Program-made: the position numbers and the translations under genes
Origin: Shewanella zhangzhouensis
GTDB lineage: Bacteria; Pseudomonadota; Gammaproteobacteria; Enterobacterales; Shewanellaceae
NCBI RefSeq assembly: GCF_019457615.1
Contig: NZ_CP080414.1
Coordinates: 3,297,501-3,361,500 of the forward strand
Direction of reading: 5' to 3'
DNA: 64,000 nt
The notes under the pieces: model-generated
Seen by the model: the letters and a program-made list of their open reading frames with translations, nothing else
Told to the model about the DNA's origin: nothing
Database searches by the model: none
Part shown: positions 34,746-42,138 of the stretch, in pieces
How the letters are laid out: every line of letters starts with the position of its first letter
How positions within the stretch are numbered: position 1 is the stretch's first letter

Positions 34746-35557
34746 TCTTCCGGCGTCAAATGCCAGAGAATGTGGCTGGAAGTATTTTCCGCAGGCATGT
34801 TAAACCACTTCTCATAAAGCCTCACAAAGTCCCCTTCTTCCTGAAAGTCATTGAGCGCCTTATGCCACTTCTCTACAGTCGCTGCTGGGGTACCCCGTGA
34901 AAACGCGAGATACAGCTCTACCCGCTCCAATTCGAATAACGGAGTAATAGCCAGGTCAGTAGTACCGGCCTGGCTCAGCAGCATACTGACAGCCAAATCG
35001 GCCTGGCACCAATAGCGTACCCGTCCTGCGAGCAACTGCCTGAGAGACTGCAACGGATAACTGGATACCTCGACGTTTTTTAACCCATGTGTATTGAGGA
35101 TGCGCTGCGAAGGCGACCCCCGATATACGCCCAAACTGCCAAGCTGTGACACCGCATCCAGGCTGGAGGGGATTTCGGTATCTGTCGCCAGCTTGTAAAC
35201 CATAATTCTTGCTGTGGCTATGGGGCCGACAAAATCAAATTGGCTGCGTCTCGAGTCTCTGAGAGCTGTGGAAAAGAGCAAGACATTGGGAAGCTGAGAC
35301 GCCACGCTGTAGGCTCTGGCCCAGGGCAGTACTTCTATGCCCGCCTCTTCGCCAACACGGGACTTTAACTGCTCTACCAACTCCACTGCGTAACCCGAGG
35401 CCTTGTCGCCTTCAAGATAACTCAGGGGAGGCAAGGGCTCGGTCAGCAGTCGCAACCGGCTCGGAGCCGAGGGCTCTGTCACTTCCCCCGCTGCTGCCAA
35501 TGAAACAGACAGCAGAGCAGCAAACAGCAACATGCATTTAAAGCCCAATCGATGCAT
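34742..35557 (-). CDS. Periplasmic solute-binding protein family 3
   Basis: The protein is 271 residues with a signal peptide (MHRLGFKCMLLFAALLSVSLAAA). The body is of the SBP_bac_3 type: LRLLTEPLPPLSYLEGDKASGYAVELVEQL at the N-terminus, then LPWARAYSVASQLPNVLLFSTALRDSRRSQFDFVGPI and LGVYRGSPSQRIL. No transporter genes accompany it. Such solitary members in Shewanella commonly serve as sensor-like or orphan binding proteins. The ligand is unknown; amino-acid-like by family. The gene ends in a 4-bp overlap with the convergent TPR-GGDEF gene. Confidence 0.8.
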   Translation of the reverse strand: MHRLGFKCMLLFAALLSVSLAAAGEVTEPSAPSRLRLLTEPLPPLSYLEGDKASGYAVELVEQLKSRVGEEAGIEVLPWARAYSVASQLPNVLLFSTALRDSRRSQFDFVGPIATARIMVYKLATDTEIPSSLDAVSQLGSLGVYRGSPSQRILNTHGLKNVEVSSYPLQSLRQLLAGRVRYWCQADLAVSMLLSQAGTTDLAITPLFELERVELYLAFSRGTPAATVEKWHKALNDFQEEGDFVRLYEKWFNMPAENTSSHILWHLTPED

Positions 35558-35689
35558 CCCTTATCCTTAACACCATTCTGTTTAATCCCAGCATAGCGGC
35601 CAAAATGCCCACAGACCAGCAAAGCTTTGCCTGACGCCCAAAGCAAAAACTGCTACTATCCGCCCGGAATTGACCAGCGGCCTACCCGA

Positions 35690-36847
35690 ATGACTTCAAC
35701 CCCATCCCATGCCCAACTCAATGACCTTGCCCGGCAAATCAAAGCCTGGGGCAAAGCGCTCGGCTTTGCTGAACTTGGGATTACGGATACAGACCTTTCG
35801 GCCGAAGAACCCAAATTCCTCGAGTGGCTCGCCAAGGGCTACCACGGTGAGATGGCTTACATGGAATCCCATGGGCTGATGCGTGCCCGTCCGCAGGAGC
35901 TGCACCCCGGCACCATCAGAGTGATTGCCGCACGTATGGATTACCTGCCAGAGAATGCAGGTTTTGCCACTAACCTGCGCGATCCCAACCTTGGCTACAT
36001 ATCCCGTTACGCCGGTGGCCGTGATTATCACAAACTGATCCGTAACCGACTGAAAAAGCTTGGCGAGCAAATCGATGTCTGGCTTGCCGAGCGTGGCTTT
36101 GCATCTTCCAACTTTCGCCCCTTTGTCGACTCGGCGCCCATTTTAGAGCGACCTCTGGCGGAAAAAGCAGGCCTTGGCTGGACCGGTAAGCACTCACTTA
36201 TTCTAAATCATCAGGCGGGCAGTTGGTTCTTTTTGGGTGAGCTGCTGGTAAACCTGCCGCTGCCCGTCGACATTCCCATCGCAGAAGACTGCAACACCTG
36301 CGTTGCCTGCATCAAAAGTTGCCCAACCGACGCCATAGTCGCGCCCTATGTGGTGGATGGCAGGCGCTGCATCTCTTATCTCACCATCGAGCTGCAGGGC
36401 GCCATTCCGAAAGAATTCCGCCCGTTAATGGGTAACCGCATCTACGGCTGTGATGACTGCCAGCTTGCCTGCCCGGTCAACAGCGGCTCACCGCTCTCCA
36501 ATGAAGCCGACTTTCAAATCCGCCAGCCACTCAAGTTGCCAGCATTGCTTAGCCTGTTTGCCTGGGATGAAGCCACCTTTTTACGACAGACAGAAGGCAG
36601 CGCCATTCGTCGCATTGGCCATAAAAGGTGGCTGAGAAACATTGCTGTGGCGCTGGGCAATGCCCCAGCAAGCAGTGATATTCTGAGTGCCCTGAACGCC
36701 AGGCTCAGAGATGAAGAAATCGATGAAATGGTGGCAGAGCATATCCACTGGGCCATCGAGCGTCAGCAAAATGGCCTTTCAAAAGACAGCCGCAAGACGT
36801 CACGGCTGATACGCTCCATCGAAAAAGGCATGCCCAGAGACGCCTAA
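35690..36847 (+). CDS. queG: Epoxyqueuosine reductase
   Basis: This cobalamin- and iron-sulfur-dependent enzyme reduces epoxyqueuosine to queuosine in tRNA, the last step of queuosine synthesis. The product is 385 residues from the ATG at 35690 (MTSTPSHAQLNDLARQIKAWG); the open frame begins earlier but without family similarity. The N-terminal B12-binding part (GFAELGITDTDLSAEEPKFLEWL) is followed by two 4Fe-4S clusters, seen as CNTCVACIKSCPTDAI and CDDCQLACPVN. The C-terminal HEAT-like repeats are typical. It links to the B12 genes in this window, since it needs cobalamin. Its stop overlaps the dodecin stop by 4 bp. Confidence 0.95.
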   Translation: MTSTPSHAQLNDLARQIKAWGKALGFAELGITDTDLSAEEPKFLEWLAKGYHGEMAYMESHGLMRARPQELHPGTIRVIAARMDYLPENAGFATNLRDPNLGYISRYAGGRDYHKLIRNRLKKLGEQIDVWLAERGFASSNFRPFVDSAPILERPLAEKAGLGWTGKHSLILNHQAGSWFFLGELLVNLPLPVDIPIAEDCNTCVACIKSCPTDAIVAPYVVDGRRCISYLTIELQGAIPKEFRPLMGNRIYGCDDCQLACPVNSGSPLSNEADFQIRQPLKLPALLSLFAWDEATFLRQTEGSAIRRIGHKRWLRNIAVALGNAPASSDILSALNARLRDEEIDEMVAEHIHWAIERQQNGLSKDSRKTSRLIRSIEKGMPRDA

Positions 36848-37053
36848 GGCGTATCCAGAGTGAAACCGATTTTCACCGTCACCTGCCAGTGGGCTATCAC
36901 ACCCGCTTCGAGGTGACCGCGGGTTTCAACTACTTCAAACCAACGTAAATGATGCAGTGACTGCGCCGCCGCAGCCACCGCATTACGAATGGCATCGTCG
37001 CTGCTGAGGGTAGAGGAACCTGTGATTTCAATTATCTTGTAGACATGATTCAT
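36844..37053 (-). CDS. Dodecin (flavin storage protein)
   Basis: The protein is 69 residues. VYKIIEITGSSTLSSDDAIRNAVAAAAQSLHHLRWFEVVETRGHLEAG ... HWQVTVKIGF covers the whole dodecin fold, including the flavin-stacking Trp in RWFEV. Dodecins form hollow dodecamers that bind and quench free flavins in the cytoplasm. AAGGAGG precedes the ATG. It is convergent with queG and upstream of nothing obviously co-transcribed. Confidence 0.93.
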   Translation of the reverse strand: MNHVYKIIEITGSSTLSSDDAIRNAVAAAAQSLHHLRWFEVVETRGHLEAGVIAHWQVTVKIGFTLDTP

Positions 37054-37141
37054 GGCAAGCCTCCTTGGGGCGGGGAAACAGCCTTAAACTGCTACCCCGA
37101 TACTGTTACCTCAGTATAGTCGCTGATTTCAGCGGCAAGCC

Positions 37142-39412
37142 TCAGCCCAGGCGGCGACGCAGCTCGCGGGTGGCATCCACCATGTTACGAAGGGCCGGCT
37201 CTACCTCATCCCAGGTACGGGTCTTGAGACCGCAGTCCGGATTTACCCACAGCTGCCGGAGCGGAATACGCCTGGCAGCCCTTTCCATCAGCGCCGCCAT
37301 GGCTTCAATATCCGGCGTGTTGGGCGAGTGGATATCGTAAACACCCGGGCCAATTTCAGCTGGATACTCAAAGTCTTCAAAGGCACCCAGCAGCTCCATG
37401 GCCGAGCGACTGGTCTCGATGGTGATAACATCGGCATCCATGGCGGCAATGGCAGCAATGGTGTCGTTAAACTCGCTGTAGCACATGTGAGTGTGGATTT
37501 GCGTGTTATCCTGCACGCAAGCCGCGCTCAGCTTAAAGGAGCCCACCGCCCAGTCGAGATAGGCCTGCCAGTCACCACGGCGCAGTGGCAATCCCTCACG
37601 GAAGGCCGGCTCGTCAATCTGGATAATGGCGATGCCTGAGCGCTCCAGATCTGCCACTTCATCGCGTATGGCCAGCGCAATCTGCTTACAGATGGTTTCG
37701 CGGCTGATATCTTCCCTGGCAAAAGACCAATGCAGAATGGTCACAGGCCCGGTCAACATGCCTTTCACCGGTTTGTCGGTGAGGCTCTGGGCGTATTCGG
37801 CCCAGTCGAGTGTCATAGGTTTGGGACGCGACACATCACCGTAAATCAACGGCGGTTTTACGCAGCGGCTGCCATAACTCTGCACCCAGCCATTTTTGGT
37901 AAAGCCGACACCGTCGAGCTGCTCGCCAAAGTATTCCACCATGTCGTTACGCTCGGCCTCACCGTGTACCAGCACATCGATACCGAGTTTCAGCTGACGG
38001 TCGATGGTATCGCGGCACACCTGTTTGAGCTGGTTATCGTACTCAAGGGCGCCGATTTCCCCTTTACGGAAACGGTTACGCAGGCCACGAATGGCGGGAG
38101 TCTGCGGGAAAGAGCCTATGGTAGTGGTTGGCAAGAGTGGCAATTTAAGCCGCTGTTGCTGCTGTTGCTGGCGCACAGGGAAAGCGCTTTGACGCTCAAA
38201 ATCTGCATTGGTGAGTGCATCCAGCCTGGCGGCAACTGCCGCATCGGCCGCCTGGGCACGCTCAGCGCGGCGGGCTACGCACTCGGCGGCAATGGCAGCA
38301 GCATCTGCGCCATTGGGTAAGCTCAGCAGGGTATTGAGGCTTCTCAGCTCCAGCAGCTTCTGTCTGGCAAAGGCGAGCTGGCGTTTAAGTTCAGGCTTAA
38401 GCGCGGTTTCCACATCGAGGTCCACCGGTGTGTGCAGCAGCGAGCAGGAGGTAGCGAGCCACAGGCGTTCGCCAAGATCTCTGGCAACCGGCGCAATGCG
38501 CTCGGCAATCAAATCAAGATCCGCAGCCCACACATTTCGGCCATTGATAAGGCCGAGACTCAGTATCTGCTGCTGCGCAAGTCTCGGCAGAAAGACCTCC
38601 AGCTGCTCAGGGGCAGACACCAGGTCCAGATGCAAACCTGCCACCGGCAGCGCCTGAATAATGTCGGCATGGTGTGCCACAGTGCCGTAGTAAGTGGTCA
38701 GCAGCAGCTTAACCGACACGCAGGTAAAGGCCTGATACGCGCTGGCAAAGGCTGCTTGCCAGCTCTCGTCCAGATCCAGCGCCAGCACAGGCTCTTCGAT
38801 TTGTATCCAGGTCACGCCCTGAGCGGCAAAACGCGCCAGCAGCTCAGCATAGGTGGCGAGCAGCTGAGGCAGCAGACTTAATTTGTCAAACTCACTGCCG
38901 TAGGCTTTGGACAAATACAGGAAAGACACAGGGCCCAGAATGCAGGGTTTGGGGTCATAGCCCAGCGCTTTCACTTCTTCGACTTCATCAAACAGCTGGG
39001 TCCAGGCGATGGAGAAGGTTTGGTCGGCGTGAAGCTCGGGCACTATATAGTGATAGTTGGTGTTGAAATACTTGGTCATTTCCGCCGCTGCGGCGGCTTT
39101 GCCGCTTGGTGCGCGGCCTCGGGCAACACGGAACAGGGTATCCAGGTCGACCTCGTCGCTATCGCGGTGGCGCTGAGGAATCGCATTCAGGGTTGCCGCC
39201 AGGGTCAGCACCTGATCGTAGTAGGCAAAGTCCCCCACTGGCAATCGTTCCACGCCGGCATCGGCCTGCCACTGCCAGTGGGCCTGACGCAGTGCCTTGG
39301 CCTGCTCGCGCAGCTCATTCTGGGACAACTCTCCACGCCAATATTGCTCGAGGGCGAACTTCAACTCACGGCGACGTCCTATCCGTGGAAAGCCAAGACT
39401 ATTTAATTGCAT
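37142..39412 (-). CDS. metE: Cobalamin-independent methionine synthase
   Basis: This enzyme transfers a methyl group from methyl-tetrahydropteroyl-triglutamate to homocysteine. It is 756 residues against 753 in E. coli. The N-terminal barrel (LGFPRIGRRRELKFALEQYWRG) and the catalytic C-terminal barrel (LPTTTIGSFPQT ... DVLVHGEAERNDMVEYF) are complete. The zinc-binding residues are visible in HTHMCYSEF and NPDCGLKTR. The gene is divergent from metR. Its promoter carries three tandem MetJ boxes and lies below two MetR boxes, so repression by S-adenosylmethionine and activation by homocysteine are both expected. Confidence 0.98.
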   Translation of the reverse strand: MQLNSLGFPRIGRRRELKFALEQYWRGELSQNELREQAKALRQAHWQWQADAGVERLPVGDFAYYDQVLTLAATLNAIPQRHRDSDEVDLDTLFRVARGRAPSGKAAAAAEMTKYFNTNYHYIVPELHADQTFSIAWTQLFDEVEEVKALGYDPKPCILGPVSFLYLSKAYGSEFDKLSLLPQLLATYAELLARFAAQGVTWIQIEEPVLALDLDESWQAAFASAYQAFTCVSVKLLLTTYYGTVAHHADIIQALPVAGLHLDLVSAPEQLEVFLPRLAQQQILSLGLINGRNVWAADLDLIAERIAPVARDLGERLWLATSCSLLHTPVDLDVETALKPELKRQLAFARQKLLELRSLNTLLSLPNGADAAAIAAECVARRAERAQAADAAVAARLDALTNADFERQSAFPVRQQQQQQRLKLPLLPTTTIGSFPQTPAIRGLRNRFRKGEIGALEYDNQLKQVCRDTIDRQLKLGIDVLVHGEAERNDMVEYFGEQLDGVGFTKNGWVQSYGSRCVKPPLIYGDVSRPKPMTLDWAEYAQSLTDKPVKGMLTGPVTILHWSFAREDISRETICKQIALAIRDEVADLERSGIAIIQIDEPAFREGLPLRRGDWQAYLDWAVGSFKLSAACVQDNTQIHTHMCYSEFNDTIAAIAAMDADVITIETSRSAMELLGAFEDFEYPAEIGPGVYDIHSPNTPDIEAMAALMERAARRIPLRQLWVNPDCGLKTRTWDEVEPALRNMVDATRELRRRLG

Positions 39413-39474
39413 ATTGTATACCTTCTTGGTTTAATATGAGCACATTTCAAAGAGGAACACCTGTTAAACAATTT

Positions 39475-39504
39475 TTAATAGGCGTCTGGACGTCTAGAAG
39501 TTTA
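39475..39504 (-). promoter_or_regulatory. metE promoter overlapping a three-unit MetJ operator
   Basis: On the minus strand, TAAACT (39499-39504), an 18-bp spacer and TATTAA (39475-39480) form a -35/-10 pair. On the plus strand, three adjacent 8-mers AGGCGTCT (39480-39487), GGACGTCT (39488-39495) and AGAAGTTT (39496-39503) fit the AGACGTCT Met-box repeat used by MetJ. The operator therefore fills the promoter spacer. Confidence 0.82.
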
Positions 39505-39529
39505 TTGTGGTAGTCTTCTGGCAAGCAAA

Positions 39530-39542
39530 CGAATTGCGTTCA
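39530..39542 (-). promoter_or_regulatory. Second (weaker) MetR box
   Basis: On the minus strand this reads TGAACGCAATTCG, one arm matching TGAA and the other TTC of the MetR consensus TGAANNTNNTTCA. It starts exactly 22 bp from the stronger box, two helical turns, as expected for paired MetR dimers. Confidence 0.55.
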
Positions 39543-39551
39543 CGGGCAACA

Positions 39552-39564
39552 TGAACAAACTTCA
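39552..39564 (-). promoter_or_regulatory. Strong MetR box in the metE-metR intergenic region
   Basis: On the minus strand TGAAGTTTGTTCA matches the consensus TGAANNTNNTTCA at every fixed position. It is embedded in a longer palindrome, 39549-39567. It ends 12 bp before the metR ATG, so it would allow both metE activation and metR autoregulation. Confidence 0.85.
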
Positions 39565-39576
39565 TGTGGAGTAGAG

Positions 39577-40476
39577 ATGATAGAGCTAAGACACCTTCGA
39601 ACCCTGATGGCACTGAAAGAAAGTGGCAGCCTGGCAGCTGCGGCCAAAAAGCGCTTTGTCACCCAGTCTGCGTTGTCTCATCAGATCAAAGAGCTGGAAA
39701 CCCGCATCAACTCCCCCGTGTTCGTGAGAAAAAGCAAACCCCTGTCTTTTACTCAGGAAGGCGCCCGACTGCTGAATCTGGCCGAAGAAATTCTGCCTCG
39801 GGTGATGGAAACCGAGTTTGTATTGAAGAAAGGTCTGGAAACCGATGCCAACCTGTTGAAGGTGGGTATTGAGTGTCACAGCTGCTTTCGCTGGCTGATG
39901 CCGGTCATGGAGGCTTTCAGGGCTGAATATCCGGATGCGGATTTGGACTTGTCCAGCCGGCACCTGTTCGACTCGCTGAACGCACTGGAGTCCGGAGAGC
40001 TGGACATAGTACTGACATCCGATCCCGTCCCCGGACATCAGCTGGCTTATCAGCACCTGTTCGACTTTGAAGTGCGCCTGGTGGTGGCCAAAGAACATCC
40101 GCTGGCGAGCAAGCACCAGGTACTGCCAAAGGATCTGGCAGGCTTACCCATCATCAGCTATCCGGTACCATTGGAACGCCTCGACCTGTTCCGCTTATTT
40201 TTGGAGCCTGCCGGCATTGAGCCCGGTGTGCAAAAAAGCTGTGACCTGACTTCGGTACTGTTTCAACGCATCGCCTGTCAGGATGGTATTGCTGCCCTGC
40301 CCAGTTGGTCCATCAGTGAAGCCCAGGGCCTCAGCCTCAGCAGCTTGCGCCTCGGCGCCGAAGGGTTGAAACGTCCTTTATTTGGCGCCTATCGCCGTGG
40401 CAGTGCCAATTCCCGCCAAATACAGCGCTATCTTGAATTGGTGGCAGCAGAAGGCCTGGCCCGTCAGCCGCGGTAA
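39577..40476 (+). CDS. metR: LysR-family methionine regulator MetR
   Basis: MetR is the homocysteine-responsive activator of metE and related genes. It is 299 residues. The N-terminal winged helix-turn-helix is MIELRHLRTLMALKESGSLAAAAKKRFVTQSALSHQIKELETRINSPVFVRKSKPLSFTQEGARLL. The effector-binding domain (GIECHSCFRWLMPVMEAFRAEYPDADLDL) is the characteristic MetR version. It is divergent from metE with 164 bp between the genes, the classical arrangement. The ribosome site is TGGAGTAG. A strong terminator follows. Confidence 0.96.
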   Translation: MIELRHLRTLMALKESGSLAAAAKKRFVTQSALSHQIKELETRINSPVFVRKSKPLSFTQEGARLLNLAEEILPRVMETEFVLKKGLETDANLLKVGIECHSCFRWLMPVMEAFRAEYPDADLDLSSRHLFDSLNALESGELDIVLTSDPVPGHQLAYQHLFDFEVRLVVAKEHPLASKHQVLPKDLAGLPIISYPVPLERLDLFRLFLEPAGIEPGVQKSCDLTSVLFQRIACQDGIAALPSWSISEAQGLSLSSLRLGAEGLKRPLFGAYRRGSANSRQIQRYLELVAAEGLARQPR

Positions 40477-40526
40477 TGCCATAGCAACACCAGTTTGACG
40501 GCTGCAAGCCGTTATTTAGAAAGCAT

Positions 40527-40557
40527 AAAAAAACGCCTGCGATTGCAGGCGTTTTTT
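40527..40557. terminator. Bidirectional terminator after metR
   Basis: AAAAAACGCCTGC pairs with GCAGGCGTTTTTT around a 4-nt loop, between convergent metR and the HDOD gene. Confidence 0.94.
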
Positions 40558-40572
40558 ATAGAGTTCAGTAAA

Positions 40573-41301
40573 TTACAGCGGATTGAGCAGCAAGCCACGC
40601 ATCGACAACACCCGGCGCAGTACCAGACCGGCCGAGTTGGGGTTGCGGGTTTGGCGCAGGTTGTGAGCAATCATAAACTCTTCTTTGAGCTCTTCATCGA
40701 GGCCGAGTGAGTCAAAGGCTTCCAGCGTCAGGGTTTGCTGTTGGGTATCGATAATTTGCTTGATGATGCCCAGAGGGAATGACTCGTCCGATTCGGCATT
40801 GAGATACGCAAAGGCTGTCAGTGCGATCATCTGCCCGAACACACTGAAGAGCGCCAGAGTCTGAACCTCGTCCGGGTCAATATTGTTGCTCACCAGATCT
40901 TTGAGACTATCCACCGCCGATGCGGCAATGCTTTCTGTCAGGCGCCAGTACCCCAGGACCAACTTTTTATAGGGCTGCGGCAGCTCATCGAGGCGTTCTT
41001 TCAAATAAAAGCTAAAGGCGTAGCGGTAAATGTTCACCTGCCCCAAACGGATCAGCGCATCCTTGAGACTGCGGTTTTTACTGTTATGGGCGCCCCCCAC
41101 ATGTGCGGTGGTGCTTCGCCACAATAGATGCGCCGCCAGTGCCGGATCGCTGGAGACAATATCAACAACATTACGCACATCACCATCGGCAAGGATAGCC
41201 TTCTTCAGTGGAATGAGAATTCCCCTGCGGCCTAATACCTGCTCTTCATTGGCGATGATCGCCCTGATTTGAGAAAAAACCTGATGCTCAAGCTCAGTCA
41301 T
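40573..41301 (-). CDS. HDOD-domain protein
   Basis: The 242-residue cytoplasmic protein consists almost entirely of an HDOD domain, a degenerate HD fold without catalytic histidine-aspartate pairs. Family landmarks are VRNVVDIVSSDPALAAHLLWRSTTA and SLKDALIRLGQVNIYRYAFSFYL. HDOD proteins are scaffold or signalling proteins often linked to cyclic di-GMP, chemotaxis or DNA-repair responses. The immediate neighbours give no clue; the 158 bp downstream-to-upstream gap to the SGNH gene shows nothing clear. Confidence 0.82.
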   Translation of the reverse strand: MTELEHQVFSQIRAIIANEEQVLGRRGILIPLKKAILADGDVRNVVDIVSSDPALAAHLLWRSTTAHVGGAHNSKNRSLKDALIRLGQVNIYRYAFSFYLKERLDELPQPYKKLVLGYWRLTESIAASAVDSLKDLVSNNIDPDEVQTLALFSVFGQMIALTAFAYLNAESDESFPLGIIKQIIDTQQQTLTLEAFDSLGLDEELKEEFMIAHNLRQTRNPNSAGLVLRRVLSMRGLLLNPL

Positions 41302-41459
41302 GAAACTAACCTATTTTTGTCCGGGCAATCAAAAAGGGACTCAAGTTTGGCCTTAGCAATAAACCCGCCCTGGCTGTTATTATCGGGGAATTTACCCATA
41401 AAATCCTGCCCATGGTCAAGCTGATTTCCGTCCGTTTCAGCAATTTTCAGAAAGCCGCC

Positions 41460-42056
41460 TCAAAAGGCTCCGCTCTCGCTCGCAAGCTGGTAAATTTCTT
41501 CCGCCAAAAGCTGATATCCGGCGTCATTTAAATGAACAGTGTCCGATTTCATGGCGCTTTGTGACAGGAGCTGCGGTAGCGTATCCTCAAGCAGTGGCAG
41601 GGAAAATTGCTCAGCCAGTTCCTGATACAAAGGTAACGGGGATAAAAACACCTTCCGGTCTGGTACAGCAATCAAAAGCACAGGCACCTGCCTTCCCTGA
41701 GCTTCCCTAATCATAGCTTCCAAATTGCGCTTAAGCTGTGCTTTATCCTGATTTCTGAGGATATCATTGCCGCCTTCCAGCAGGATAAGCAGATCCGGTT
41801 GGGTTTCATCGAGTAAATCAGCCATTCGTGCCAGCCCTTCGGTGGTTGTTTCACCCGATACCCCGGCGTTAATCACTTCGCAATCGCACAGACGGGAAAG
41901 GTGGGCGGGATAATCCATGCCATCACTGGCGCCAACCCCAAAAGTTAAACTGTCACCGAAGGCCAAAACACGGGCGTTTTCCCCCAGAAAAGGCAATCGC
42001 GGACCGCCACAGGCTGATAAAAACAGCAGGACAAAAAACACTGACAGAATACGCAC
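41460..42056 (-). CDS. SGNH/GDSL-family esterase lipoprotein (TesA-like)
   Basis: The 198-residue lipoprotein starts with GTG (42054-42056), supported by GGGAG 6 nt before it. The signal MRILSVFFVLLFLSAC ends in a lipobox with Cys16. The four SGNH blocks are GDSLTFG with nucleophile S36, NAGVSGETT, EGGND and the C-terminal DTVHLND carrying the catalytic Asp and His. E. coli TesA is a secreted relative with thioesterase/arylesterase activity. The lipid anchor here suggests outer-membrane attachment. The substrate is unknown. Confidence 0.88.
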   Translation of the reverse strand: MRILSVFFVLLFLSACGGPRLPFLGENARVLAFGDSLTFGVGASDGMDYPAHLSRLCDCEVINAGVSGETTTEGLARMADLLDETQPDLLILLEGGNDILRNQDKAQLKRNLEAMIREAQGRQVPVLLIAVPDRKVFLSPLPLYQELAEQFSLPLLEDTLPQLLSQSAMKSDTVHLNDAGYQLLAEEIYQLASESGAF

Positions 42057-42092
42057 TTTGTACTCCCCGGACTAATGCGTATGTTATCGCCC

Positions 42093-42124
42093 AAAAAAAA
42101 ACCGGACACAAGTCCGGCTTTTCA
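42093..42124 (-). terminator. Terminator of the btuB-like gene
   Basis: On the minus strand GCCGGACTTGTGTCCGG, a 6-bp CCGGAC/GTCCGG stem, is followed by eight or more T residues. Confidence 0.9.
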
Positions 42125-42138
42125 ATTTCAGTGGTTTA

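Noticed and set aside
39437..39449. A third MetR box close to metE (TGAGCACATTTCA)
   Set aside because: Only one arm matches well and the position would lie downstream of the proposed promoter, so it is not counted as an activator site.
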